Of a stretch of 64,000 bases of DNA, positions 10,757-21,022 are shown one piece after another (position 1 is the first letter of the stretch; the number at the start of each line of letters is the position of its first letter). Location: the NCBI GenBank assembly GCA_002049455.2, contig KV918829.1:62001-126000 (forward strand). The letters are read 5' to 3'. The notes under the pieces are model-generated. The model was not told the origin of the DNA, searched no databases, and saw only the letters and a list, made by a program, of their open reading frames with translations. The DNA is from Porphyra umbilicalis. Its lineage: Eukaryota > Rhodophyta > Bangiophyceae > Bangiales > Bangiaceae. Position numbers and translations under genes: made by a program.

Positions 10757-11474
10757 AATTCCAGGCACGTGCGTGCAAACCCCTGGCCTTCAGGGCGGTG
10801 GCGCGCTCGGCGACGCATCGACAGTGGGCACGCCGGCCGGTTCCATAGCCGCAAGCGCGCACGGGGGCACGTACAGCCACGTTGCCGTGGCGGGGGGAAC
10901 GTGGGGCGGGGAAAGGGGTGCCGCCGCCGCCACCTCAGCGGCGGCGGCCCGCCGGCGTCGCGCGACGCCCGCAGGAGGGGCCGTCACTCCGCCGCGCAGC
11001 GCACCTGCGCACGGCGGGCGGGGCGGCCGTCACGGCGCACGGGCGGGCGGGTGGGACCGACCGCCGCGCGACGGGGCGCCTCTAACCGCGCCGCTAGATG
11101 GCGTCAGAAACCGCTGACGAGCCGCCGCAACAGAAGCCGGCGCGCAGGCACGATCACCCGCGGGACATCGTGGGCGCGTCGAACCCCGGAAGTCGCTGCG
11201 CGCGTTCGCCGCGCCCAACTCGGGGAGGTGGGGGCGGGCAGGGGGGCAGCCGCCGGCCGGGCCCTGTGACCCCTGTGGCAGGACAGTCCTTCTCAGCCAC
11301 GTAACTCTATTCGCTTTTGGCGTCATCGCGAACCCTTCCAACGCTGACACGCCCTCAGATCTCTGAGGACACGAATGCAGACTGCCACCTCTGAAACGGT
11401 GAGCAAGTCCCGTGATATAAGTATATGTGTGCATCACTACACTTTGAGAGCACCCTGTCCTAAAGGCCAGGGGA
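10757..11474 (+). repeat. Repeat R2 (about 0.7 kb, GC-rich), copy a
   Basis: This is one of three copies of a roughly 0.7-kb repeat. The others are inverted relative to this one at 56106-56811 and 56823-57537. One end is AATTCCAGGCACGTG followed 15-20 bp in by CCCTGGCCTTCAGGGC; the other end reads CCTAAAGGCCAGGG, giving imperfect inverted CCCTGGCCTTYAGG boxes. The core is extremely GC-rich and the AT-richer end carries ACACTTTGAGAGCACCCTGT. I find no conserved protein, so it is probably a non-autonomous element or other dispersed repeat. Confidence 0.75.
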
Positions 11475-12552
11475 TTGGATTGGACGGAGATCATTTGAAT
11501 GTCCATGCCGTAGGATTGAGTCGCCACAGCAGCCGGCGCCCGTTCTCCATTCTTTTATTTATTTAGAGACACAGGCAGACGCGTGGAAAGAGAGCAAACT
11601 CATACGGACAACAGTTTCCGGAACAGCACTGGAGCAGGGCCGCAAAATTGACGAAGAGACCATCCTGACGTCAACTGCTGCAACGAAGCAGAGCATAATT
11701 TTTTGGCATGATTGAGGAGCTGCCAACCAGACTATCTGTGGGCTGCTTCATGGACCCGCCTGAGGTTTCTCCATCGAGCTGTTTGGGGGCCTCCCTTCAT
11801 GATCGACTGCGAAACAGTGTCGCAGAAAATCCTGCCAACTTTTGCATGTTCTGCACTGAGGATAATCACAGAGATTCATCGCGCGCATGTTCCCTCACTG
11901 CGGTGCAAGACTGGTTGTTATAGATGAATTTACGGATAAAAACAGAAAAAATAGCAAAGAAAACAAACAAAAAGAGCAGCCACTCTGAGGAGGTGATAAA
12001 TGCACCGGCTTCCACGGGTAGAAAGAAACGTCGTTCGGCCGGGGCCAGAGGGCAGCTCGTGAGTTACATTCACGGGTGGAGCGACTCCATGTCGGCACAA
12101 GCCCGAGCCGTATACTCTGGAGCCATCCAGATGATCTCCACACTGATGATGACAGTGCCCAGGACTTTCATTCCGACAGTCTCAGGGAGTGGACTTGCAG
12201 ACTATCCCGGTGCAAAGACCTGAGATCGTTGTGAGGTGAAGCGCAGGCCCTTCTGCCAGTTGATTCAGGCGACAGTCTTTCACCCTGTCCTCCGATTGAT
12301 CTCGCGGACTATCCGTCATCCAGTCTCCGTCCGATTCACGGCCCAATCCTCTCTACCATCCTCAGGAAAAGGACTGGTGGTCGTCGGGATCAGTTCGCAG
12401 GATGTCCTGGCGAAAAATCCCCGGTCGGTTCCTCTCTCAGTTATGGGATGACCCCAGGATCAACGGTGGGAGATGTTCACGTCCTTTCCTCCTCTGATCC
12501 TGGGATCGTCACACGCTTTTCTCAAAAACGCGTCTGACCAACCCTCAGATTT
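11475..12552. other. Intergenic, no gene recognised
   Basis: An AT-richer stretch left of the YR retroelement. A 99-codon plus-strand frame starts at 11924 (ATG, Lys-rich N-terminus) and a 71-codon frame at 11708, but neither resembles a known family and both lie in unremarkable composition. I do not call them genes. The right boundary at 12552 is set by the retroelement repeat A1. Confidence 0.4.
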
Positions 12553-12765
12553 GATCCGGTTGGAGCGCAGCGAGCCAGGGGGTACCCCGAGCGTGGGGGG
12601 GAGGTGCTACTGTGGGGCCGGCGGGATTTGTGAAATTCCGGCGGCGGCGGCGGCGGCGGCGGCGGCACATCGGTACCGCCTGCCCCCCGCCCGCCCTCAT
12701 CAGGCGCGGCGGCGCCGCCCGGGTCCGCCCCACAGGAGCGGCAAGCACTTCCCTGTCTCGCGCTT
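12553..12765 (+). repeat. A1 repeat of the YR retroelement
   Basis: A 213-bp left repeat starting GATCCGGTTGGAGCGC and ending CTGTCTCGCGCTT, with a (CGG)n run in the middle. It is almost identical to 17099-17311, differing mainly next to the CGG run. It lies 5' of the gag ATG and probably includes the promoter/leader. Confidence 0.88.
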
Positions 12766-12828
12766 GAGTGCGCGAGCCAGGGAAGGTTCCCGGGGCGTTG
12801 CCCTGCGGTTACGCTCTGGATTGTCGAC

Positions 12829-13869
12829 ATGTCCAACGATGCCACCCGTGCTGCTACCCGGGCCGCGGCCGCCGCCGAGGCGGCGGCGCTTGCCGGCGGC
12901 ACCGTGCCCCCTCCCCCCGACGGTGGCGGCGTTACCGACAGCCTGCCGCCCGGCGGCAACGCCGCCGACGCCCCCGCGGGCGGAGGGGTCGTTGACCCCC
13001 CCGCCGGCGGGGGCGTCGACGGGGTGCTTCACCGCCTGGAGCTGTCCCTGGACGCCATCTCTACTCGTCTCGCCGCCGTGGAGGCCGGCCGGGAAGCCGC
13101 ACGGGATCCCCCCCCGCGCGTACCCCCCGTCTTCGGCGCGCTCCCCCCTCCCCCGGCGCCCGCTGCCGCCGCCGCCGCGGCGGCCGGCGACTTCGGGCTC
13201 CCTGCTGCTGGCCTCGCCGACGTCATTGACACCAGCGTCGCCAAGGCGCTCAAGCAGCAGTCCAAGGACAAGGATCACGACACGGCCGTCAAGGACGACC
13301 TCTTCACCGACGAGAAGGCCTGTCGCGTGGCGACTTTGGACCGGCCCCTCGAGTTTCTCCTCCTCCCCGGTTGCGCCCGGACCGAGTTCCCCTCCCCCTT
13401 CCGCCTCGAGACGTGGCGGTACTCGACGGACTAGCCTGCCAACCGGCGGGAGCAGCGCGTCGGCGCGGCCGCCGAGGCGGGGCACCTCTCCATCTTCGGC
13501 GCATGGAGCAGCAAGATGCACAACGACATCCAGTCGTTCTGCAACACCGACGGCGTCTCCAACGTCTCCGAGCTGCAGCAGATGCTGCAGCGTTCGCGCG
13601 TGTACCTGCACCAGCTCGCCGAGCTCTGCGCGTGCCGCTACGACGTGCTCAACTACGACGACGACGAGGTCGCCGCGGAGATCCAGGCGCGCATCCTCGG
13701 CAGCCCCGACGAGCATGCCTCCAAGGCGCTCGGCAACGTCTACAAGGAGGTGCGCACGGACCGGAACAAGGACGTGGTCAAGGCTCTCGCCGCTGCCCAA
13801 AAGAAGTCCCGACGGGGGAAGCGGGGGAACAAGGACAAGGAGAAGACGCCCGGCGGCGGCGGCAACTAG
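12829..13869 (+). pseudogene. gag-like ORF of the YR retroelement, one in-frame stop
   Basis: A putative structural (Gag) protein of 346 codons starting at ATG 12829 in a plausible context. The N-terminal third is Ala/Gly/Pro-rich and the second half is helical and charged, ending in a Lys-rich tail (near 13800-13869). No zinc knuckle is seen, which is not unusual for DIRS-type Gag. The frame is open end to end apart from a TAG at 13432-13434, after which the same frame continues with a clearly protein-like sequence including FGAWSSKMHND and DDDEVAAEIQARIL. I infer a single nonsense mutation. The function is assigned from position, not from recognised homology. Confidence 0.7.
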
Positions 13870-13870
13870 C

Positions 13871-16051
13871 CGTCCCGTTGGGCACCCAGGCGCTGGGGGG
13901 ACCTCACCAACCCCCCCTCACCACGCGGCTGAGACCGCGGGCGCCGAGGCGGGCGGTGCCGCGCCGCCAAGAAAGCCGCCGGCGGCGCGGGCGCGGGAGG
14001 CGGAGGAGGCGTGGCGTAACATTGGCGCGCCACGTTGGGTCCTCCGTCTCCTGCGGTTCGGCCTGAAGCTGCCCTGGGCGGACCCGCACCGTCGGCCGCG
14101 TACGCAAGCGAGGGCGTACGCGGTGCCCGACGGGGACCGCACCTTTGTGGCCGAGGAGCTGAAGCGGTGGCAGACGGCGGGCTTCATTCGGAAGCTAGAC
14201 GGGGCGGAGCGCGAGGCGGCGCGGTGCGTGTCGCCGGCGTTCGTCTCGCACGTGCGCCCAAAGCCGAGGCTGGTGATCGACCTCAGGGACGTGAACGAGC
14301 AGCTGGAGGAAGAGCCGTTTAGGTACGAGGCGCTGCCCGAGTTTGTAGCGTCGCTCCAGCTGTGCGATCACATTATCTCGTGGGATATAAAGGACGCCTT
14401 TCATCACGTTTATATACATCCCGACGATCGGACCTACCTCAACTTCACCATCGATGGTGAGGTGTGCGAGGCCATCACCATGCCGTTTGGCCTCTCCATC
14501 GCCCCGTGGGCATGGACAAAGGTGATGCGCCCAGTGCTCGCGCACCTGCGCTGACTGGGCTCCACACTCATCGGCTACGTCGACGACCACGGCGCGGCCG
14601 CACCGGGCGCCCGGCCGACCAGTAAGGCGGACGCGGCCGCTGGCTTTGCGACAGTGGCGCGGCTGTACGCCACGCTCGGGTTGCAGCTGCACCCCGAGAG
14701 GGGGGACCGCGAGGGGACGCAGCAGCTGATTCTGCGGGGCTTTACCATCGACACCGCGGGCAACCGGCTGACGCTGCCGGCGGAGCGGGTCGCCAGGGTG
14801 AGCGGGGCGGCCATGGCGCTGCTCTCCTCGGCGGGCAAGAACAGCCGCTTCGTCCGGCTCAAGGCGATGCAGCGGATGGCCGGCCTGGCGGTGTCGACCA
14901 AGCTTGCAATACCCGCGGCGCAATTGTACACCCGGGCAATATACGACGACCTCAAAGTCTGGGGTCAAATTCGGGACGGTCGATCGGGTCGATCGTCAGA
15001 CGATCGGACCAATCGTCTCGACGATCGATCAGATCGACCGTCGCGCCACGATCGACGATTGTCACATCAATCAATTCGAGATTTGAGTTTTTGGGCCGGC
15101 TTGCGATCGGGGCAGGAGTTCGGCCGTCTGCTGTGGCGCCCGCCCGCGTCCGCGACGCTCCACACCGACGCCTCCGGCGCCGGCTGGGGCGGCGGCCTCA
15201 CCATCGACGGCGCCAGGTACGAGGCCCGTGGCCGCTTTCGCCCCGCGGACGCGCCGAAGCACATCAACGCCAAGGAGGTGCTGGCGGTCACCCTGTCGCT
15301 CCTCAGCATTGAGGATAAGCTGCCGGCGGGCACCGTCGTGCGGCTGTTCATCGACTCGCAGGTGGCATTGGCGGTCATCACCGGCCTCTCCTCCCGCTCC
15401 CCCGCCCTCGTCCACGAGCTGCGGCGGCTCCACGCCGTCGCCCGCCGCCTGTCGGTCGCCCTCGACGGGGAATGGATCCCGACGGCGGAGAACGCGTGGG
15501 CGGACGCGCTGAGCAGGGACGAGGACAGAACGGACTGGTCGCTGCAACGGCGCTTCTTCTTGTCTCTGGACGGCCTGTACGGGTCGCTCACCGTGGACCG
15601 CTTCGCGTCGGCCACGACGGCGCAGCTGCCGCGGTACAACTCCCGCTACCGCGACCCAACCACCGAAGCGGTCGGCGGGATGTCCCAGTCGTGGGTCGAC
15701 GACAACAACTGGGCCAACCCTCCGTTCTCCCTCATCCCGCTGGTGCTGCGGCTGATCGTCGCGCAGCGGGCGACGGCGACCGTCCTCGTGCCGGTCTGGC
15801 GGGCGCAGCCGTGGTGGCAGCCGGCGCTACAGCTGGTCCAAGAGGTGTGCTACCTCCCCCGGTCGGCCGGCGTCTTCCGGCACGGGGCGGCGGCCGAGCC
15901 GGCGCGGCGGCCGCAATGGACGGTGTGCGCGCTCCGGTTCATAGCCGGGGGCCGACGGCCGCCGCTGCGTCATAGACGCGGGCGTGCCGCGTCCTCGGCG
16001 ACCACCGATTCGGCGCCGGCGCCGGCGGTGAGACTGCCGCGCAGCTGCTGA
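13871..16051 (+). pseudogene. pol of the YR retroelement: RT, RNase H, methyltransferase-like; one in-frame stop
   Basis: Reverse transcriptase, RNase H and a downstream domain typical of DIRS-like elements. Visible RT motifs include LVIDLRDVNE, the SWDIKDAFHHVYI block with catalytic Asp, FGLSIAPWAWTKVM and GYVDDHG (active-site VDD near 14580). RNase H begins at LHTDASGAGWGG (near 15163) and includes INAKEVLAV and the SQVAL/ENAWADALSR motifs. The following segment has RYNSRY and WANPPFSL (near 15712), an NPPF motif like that of the DAM methyltransferase-like domain of DIRS elements. A TGA at 14552-14554 sits where a Trp codon would be expected, just before the VDD motif, and the frame then continues to 16051. 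There is no obvious own start codon; expression by frameshift or reinitiation after gag is likely. A CGATCG-rich low-complexity linker lies at about 14970-15060. Confidence 0.88.
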
Positions 16052-17001
16052 GCCTCGCGCTGGCCGAGTCAACCACGGGCAACTACGCCAACAAGTGGAT
16101 GGCCTTTGTGGCGTTTTGCCAGGCCAGCGGGTACACCTACCTGCCAGCCACGACCGAGACCGTCGCGTGCTACCTGGGCTTCATCTTCGAGCGCGGCACG
16201 GTAGCGCCGGGGACGCTGCAAAGCTACCTCACCCCGGTCAACGCCGTGCACGCGCTGATGCAGATGGAGCGGCCCGCCATCGGCCCCCTGCTGATCGCGC
16301 TGCGGCACAGCTACGCCCGCGCCTACGTCAACCTCACGGGCGGCCTGCGCTGCAAGCGCCTCCCCCTCCCGGCGGCAGTACTGTTGCGGTTTGCCCACCT
16401 GGGGCTGACGACGGCCGATGCCGGCCTCCGTCGCCGATTGGCGGGGCTCGTCATGACGGGCCTCACCTTCTCGCGCCCAGGCGGAGGGGCAAACCTCCGC
16501 CGCAAAGACGTCACACTCACGGGTGACAACATCAAGGTGCAGATAATTGACAACAAGCACGGCGCGCGGACAGATCGCGAGCGCATCCTCATCGACGTGC
16601 CGCGGCGCGGCGACGGCAAGCACGACGCCCCGTTTCGGCTTGTGCATATGCACATGTCGGCCGTCGGCATGGCGACGGCGGACGGCGACCAGCCCTGCTT
16701 CTCCCCCGTCGGCGACCTGCGGGCGCTGCCGACGGAGGTGGCGACCGTGTGGATGCGCGAGGCGCTCTACATGTTAGATGTGCACCCGCCGGACGGCGGC
16801 GTGTACGCCGGCCACTCCCTTCGCGCGGGCGCGGTGACGGGCTACCGCGCAATTGGGGGGGAGCTGGACGTGTGCGCCCAGCTGATGGGCATGAAGGACA
16901 AGTCGACGGACGTCGTGTCCGCCGCGTACGTGGATGCCCTCGCCGTGGCTAACGACGCCGCCCGGGAGCTGTACGACCGCTTCCTGCGGGCGCAGCGCTG
17001 A
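15976..17001 (+). CDS. Tyrosine recombinase of the YR retroelement
   Basis: A tyrosine recombinase (phage-integrase fold) that would integrate the circular cDNA by site-specific recombination instead of a DDE integrase. The frame opens after a stop at 15973 and overlaps the pol end in another frame. The first ATG is 16099, but conserved-looking sequence (ESTTGNYANKWMAFV) extends upstream of it, so translation probably starts earlier or by frameshift from pol. Core-binding helices run to about 16380. Catalytic candidates are the first Arg in SRPGGGANLRRKD (near 16475), HSLRAG (His and second Arg, near 16815) and the Tyr in SAAYVDA (near 16926). The catalytic part ends at TGA 16999-17001 without interruption. 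Confidence 0.9.
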   Translation, partial: TRACRVLGDHRFGAGAGGETAAQLLSLALAESTTGNYANKWMAFVAFCQASGYTYLPATTETVACYLGFIFERGTVAPGTLQSYLTPVNAVHALMQMERPAIGPLLIALRHSYARAYVNLTGGLRCKRLPLPAAVLLRFAHLGLTTADAGLRRRLAGLVMTGLTFSRPGGGANLRRKDVTLTGDNIKVQIIDNKHGARTDRERILIDVPRRGDGKHDAPFRLVHMHMSAVGMATADGDQPCFSPVGDLRALPTEVATVWMREALYMLDVHPPDGGVYAGHSLRAGAVTGYRAIGGELDVCAQLMGMKDKSTDVVSAAYVDALAVANDAARELYDRFLRAQR

Positions 17002-17060
17002 CGGACGGCGTGCCGCCGACCACCGCCTTCCCCGCGGGCGCGTCGCCTCGCCGTTTAGGT

Positions 17061-17311
17061 TGGTAACAAGATCGCCCACTCCACGAGCGGCGGGGTATGA
17101 TCCGGTTGGAGCGCAGCGAGCCAGGGGGTACCCCGAGCGTGGGGGGGAGGTGCTACTGTGGGGCCGGCGGGATTTGTGAAATCTCGGCGGCGGCGGCGGC
17201 GGCGGCGGCGGCACGTCGGTACCGCCTGCCCCCCGCCCGCCCTCATCAGGCGCGGCGGCGCCGCCCGGGTCCGCCCCACAGGAGCGGCAAGCACTTCCCT
17301 GTCTCGCGCTT
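17061..17311 (+). repeat. B1 + A2 repeat block of the YR retroelement
   Basis: B1 (17061-17102, starting TGGTAACAAGATCGCCC) runs directly into A2 (17099-17311), overlapping at GATC. A2 repeats the left end of the element (12553-12765). The B1/A2 joint equals the joint expected when the element ends are fused in a circle. Confidence 0.88.
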
Positions 17312-17585
17312 ACCCCCATCCTCCCCTCCTGCCTCCTTCCTCTCCCCCCACTGCCGTGTGGTGCCCTCTGTCTTCACGCTCCGCCCGGCCTGCCCCGCGT
17401 CGCTGCGGACACTGCCGTGGCCGCGTGGAGTCTGCCCTGCCAGCCTCCTTATCTCCCTGTCTTTGTCTCTGACGGTGCGCGCCGACCGCGAGGCCGGGCG
17501 CACCGAGGCGACCTGCCTCACTTTTGCATTGCATTTCAGTCCGACTAGGGCTACTCGCCTTACACAATAAAATTTCGACAGTCCG

Positions 17586-17627
17586 TGGCAACAAGATCGC
17601 CCACTCCACGAGCGGCGGGGTACGATC
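17586..17627 (+). repeat. B2 right-terminal repeat of the YR retroelement
   Basis: A 42-bp repeat of B1 differing at two positions, ending GGGGTACGATC and followed by unrelated DNA (TCACTGAGTG). Between A2 and B2 lies about 270 bp of C-rich non-coding element sequence that includes CAATAAAATTT near 17565, a possible polyadenylation signal. Confidence 0.85.
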
Positions 17628-17722
17628 TCACTGAGTGAGAAAAACTATCCTCGATCATATCCCTTGACAGTTCCTAATCCGTGGCGAGGATTAAATAAGG
17701 ACGAGCACACAACTCGCTGTGA

Positions 17723-18793
17723 CGCCGAGGAAGCCTGCTCAGAAGCTCCAGTCTCATTATTCGTTACTCAAAACGCGCCAAAATAGGCTTGTCTAATAGC
17801 GTGCGTGTTCTATAAATGAGTTGAACGCTAAAAATATTTGACCAGGGTGATTGTATTGTGTATTTAAGACCTGTCAAGCGTCATTGCAATTAGGCTGACA
17901 CAGGGCATTCCTCGACAGCACGCCAGCACCCGACCCCGACACGCCCTCCCGCTACCGTTGCCGGCGCCCCTCCACGGGGCTGGAAAGCACTCCCGGCCGC
18001 TCTGTCGCCGTGGTCTGCAACCACCCCCGCGCGCTTCCTCGCTCCAGCTACGCCGGCGGCGGGTTGCCAGGCGAGACGGCGGCGGCGGACGGGCCGCCGT
18101 CGCCGCTACGCCGCATGGCGCCCCGTTCGCGGACACGTTCCGCCAGTCGAGAGACCCCCGCCCGCCCGATACGCTCCCCGCGACGACGGCCTGCGAGCCC
18201 GTCGCCGTCGGCGACAGCAAAAGACGAGGGCCGGCGCAGCTGCCGACGAGGGGGCGGACGCGCCGCCGCCGCCGCCCGCCGGACCGGACAGGTGCCACAA
18301 ACGATAGAGCGTAAATACACCAACACCTCCATCCCTTTTGCCCTCCATGGCGAGCGTGTGGCAGTTGCGATGCCATGGCGCGGCCCGGCGGGGGTCCCAC
18401 CTCGACCGCGCTACCGCTGCGCGGATCACCCGCACGTCGGAAGGGAGAAGCGCCTTGAGGGCGCGCGCCCACGCGAATGACGCAGCGGACGGCGACGGCG
18501 TGCACCTGCGGGGAGGGAGTGCGGCACCCCGCCGCCGCACATGCCCGGGGGGAAGGGGAAGCTCCTCCCGCCCGAGTCCCCCGCCGTCACCGACGCGGGC
18601 GGCGGCGGCCGCTCGGGTGGCGACGGTCTGGGTGGTGGGGAACGCGGCGCCGCAGGGGCGGGGCCCACCCTTCGCATGCCCGCCCGGCAGGGCCAAAGAC
18701 GCACGCGCAAGCAAAGAAGGGACTGCCCGCTTCAGTGCGAAAACGCGCCTTGCTGGCGGCCATGTCCTCGCGAGCAATTCTCAGACACTAAGA
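17723..18793 (-). repeat. Repeat R1, right arm of the inverted pair
   Basis: Inverted copy of 8468-9548. It begins CGCCGAGGAAGC, carries the AT-rich stretch with TTTGACCAGGGTGATTG near 17838, the GC-rich core, and ends near TCGCGAGCAATTCTCAGACA. The two arms enclose about 8.2 kb that includes R3 copies, R2 copy a and the YR retroelement. No protein conserved between the two copies was found. Confidence 0.75.
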
Positions 18794-19904
18794 GAATTGC
18801 CAACAACTCAGGCTATCGCTATCGGCTATTCCATTCTAGAACCAAGTCCGCGTCCTTAGACAGCCCCATGTACGTCAGCGGTTGGCTGCTGTGCTGTCAT
18901 GAGCCTAAGTACCCGCAGGTTTCCTTACACCAGGCCTTGTCTGGGCCCGATCAAGACGATATTTTCTGCCAGGACCTGATTCACTGCAGCGGCAGATGAC
19001 AACTGTGGTGAGCAGCCGTATCAACCATAACGACGGCGCAGAGAACGCTCGTCGGCAGACGGACAAAGAAACAGGTCAAAATGTGCAGCACTTGATGACG
19101 ACCACGCCTAGAAGGACGTCACTGTAGGACCATTGCCATGCACGACAGCTCCTGCGGACGTTCCCACCACCTCTGCCCAGAAGAAACTGGCAGTCAATCT
19201 TGCAGACGTGGCACACACGTTGCAGCCACGTGCTACTATTTGCTGTGAAACGGGTCGTTGATCCATCACATGGGCCAATCAGAGGCCCCCGTGAGATAGC
19301 CTCGGCTATTCTGAAAGCTATTCCGACTCGAAATAGAAAAGCGATAGCCGCACAGCTATTCTTGGTCAGCGGAAGCTAGAATCAAGTAGGTAGTTCGATT
19401 TCCATGGCCCGAACAAAAAAAGGGCTTCTTCGTCTAAAAAGTGGTGTTACATCGGACTTCAGGTGCTTATTGGGACACGTTGTGCAACGTGGCTTGAATA
19501 TGGGGATAGCATCTCAATGTTAACAATGCTCTAAGAGCAACGCCAACTATGTCCGCATCGAGCCGCTTCCGAACTATTTAAGAGCGCCATGTGAGCAAAC
19601 GTGTTGTTGTTTGATTGGGTGTCGAACTGGCGGCGAGCCTTTCCGAACTGATGCTGATAGAGGCCTTGTACTTATCAAAAAGGGTAGGCTACATTATTTC
19701 TATATGCAGAAATGAGAGCGCGTGTTGATGGTTGTGACCCTCCGAACTCAGGCTCTGTCTTGACGGCGCGCGCACGGCGTGCTCAAGTGCGTTCTAGCTA
19801 GTGTCTGTTCTACCAGTCATTGGCATCATTTGATGCCAAGGTTGTGCTCAATTGAAGCCATGCCGGGATCACCGATTTGAGGCCCGTTCGCAGTTGCAAA
19901 CCGT
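18794..19904. other. Intergenic, no gene recognised
   Basis: No coding region supported. Short AATAGC/GCTATC-rich stretches at 18806-18835 and 19298-19370 are partly inverted relative to each other. A block at about 19467-19541 (GACACGTTGTGCAACGTG ... AATGCTCTAAGA) resembles 42957-43027 and may be a dispersed short repeat. Confidence 0.4.
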
Positions 19905-20775
19905 GTGACGGTATACCGGCGTGACGGCGGTATTTATCAGCGAAAGACCTTTGGCGTACCGTCTCGCACATGAAATCAAGTACACAATTGCGTTCGTCAG
20001 AGTCGCAGGATTTCTATCGCCATCAGGCGCGACCGTCGAACAAGCCATGGACCGCCATGCAGATTGTCAACGCAAAGCGACCGCCGACATGGACCCTTTC
20101 CCTATCCTACGCGCGGGTGCCTTCGTGACGTCGCTGGCGGGGGTAGTGCACTCTAGACAGAGTATCTTTTTATCACCCACTCAATACACAACCACTCGCG
20201 TTTCTTTTTCCCATGTGCGGGCTCGTTCCGGTCCTACTTTAAGCTTGCGGTGCGCATGTCTGACGGCGCGTTTCATGCCTTGGTGGGCATTTTGCGTCCT
20301 CGCTTACCTCGCCCCGGTCTCTTCGCCGAGCTCCGCACAGCTTTGGCCCTGCGCTACATGGATGGCGGCAGCTAAGTTGACATGTGCATCGTCTTCGGCG
20401 TGCACTTGGCAAGTATCTACCGCCATGCGGTCAGCTACCGTGTCGCGCGCCGCGATGGGTGTTCCAACGGAGGGGGGGTGGGGGGGAACGGTGTGCAGCT
20501 TGAAAGGGCGGCGGGTGGGGAGGGTTGCAGCGAACAGTGCCATGCAGCGCGGTGAGTCTCGAGTGGCCTGCGGGGTCGACTTCTCAGGCATGTTCGCAGC
20601 GGCGTGTGTCGCCACACGAGCGAGGAGCTTCCGGATTGTCGGCAATTCGTTTGACAGTTCTTGCGCGAAAGGAATTGGAAACACACGAGACGTGGAATTT
20701 TCCGTTCTCAGACGGTATACCGCGGTATAAACATACGCGGAGATCCCGCCTATGTCTGTACCGGTATACCGTCAC
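19905..20775. repeat. Region bounded by a 15-bp inverted repeat with GGTATACC palindromes
   Basis: GTGACGGTATACCGG at 19905-19919 recurs as its exact reverse complement at 20761-20775, and a third GGTATACC box with a nearby GCGGTATA lies at about 20714-20727. The 871-bp interval has no recognisable protein; its longest frame begins with GTG and is not family-like. It could be a small non-autonomous element or a cluster of palindromic binding sites. No clear target duplication is visible. Confidence 0.5.
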
Positions 20776-21022
20776 GTGACAGGCTCGGCCAATCAAATCA
20801 GCGTTGCGTCGCCCATTCTGGGCCACCCTACCCGCCGTGCATCTCAGTTGCAACCAGCTGTTGACAGACAGTTGTCGTTGGCTGCGCTTCCGGTGAGGCC
20901 GACCGACCACAGAGCAGATCTAGATGAAACGTTACATGCAAGGTACTTTATTCACGGCGTGGAATGTGCAGTCGAGATCCCCCCATATCCACCTACCGCA
21001 CAACAGGCCCACCGAAACGTTG

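Larger units (their letters stand above)
12553..17627 (+). mobile_element. Tyrosine-recombinase retroelement (DIRS/Ngaro/PAT type) with split direct repeats
   Basis: A 5075-bp element with the repeat layout A1 - ORFs - B1 A2 - B2. A1 (12553-12765) matches A2 (17099-17311) over 213 bp, and B1 (17061-17102) matches B2 (17586-17627) over 42 bp. A begins and B ends with GATC, so a circle made by joining the two ends would recreate the internal B1/A2 junction, as expected for tyrosine-recombinase retroelements. Coding order is gag-like, reverse transcriptase-RNase H-methyltransferase-like, then tyrosine recombinase. There is no integrase, aspartic protease or LTR. Single nonsense codons in gag (13432) and pol (14552) make this copy non-autonomous as sequenced. 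Confidence 0.9.

Noticed and set aside
12473-13870. Long plus-strand open frame upstream of, and continuous with, the RT frame
   Set aside because: It overlaps the gag-like frame and is Pro/Arg/Ser-rich low complexity; only the part after about 13870 is protein-like, so the upstream part is read-through in GC-rich DNA.
14965-15086. CGATCG-rich segment in pol with TCAAAT...ATTTGA ends, resembling a MITE insertion
   Set aside because: The frame stays open and the LSHQSIRDLSFW sequence inside it matches what YR retroelements normally have before RNase H, and no target duplication is seen; it is better explained as a low-complexity linker.
19921-20730. 269-codon frame between the GGTATACC boxes
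   Set aside because: It begins with GTG, resembles no family, and composition is not distinct from surrounding DNA.
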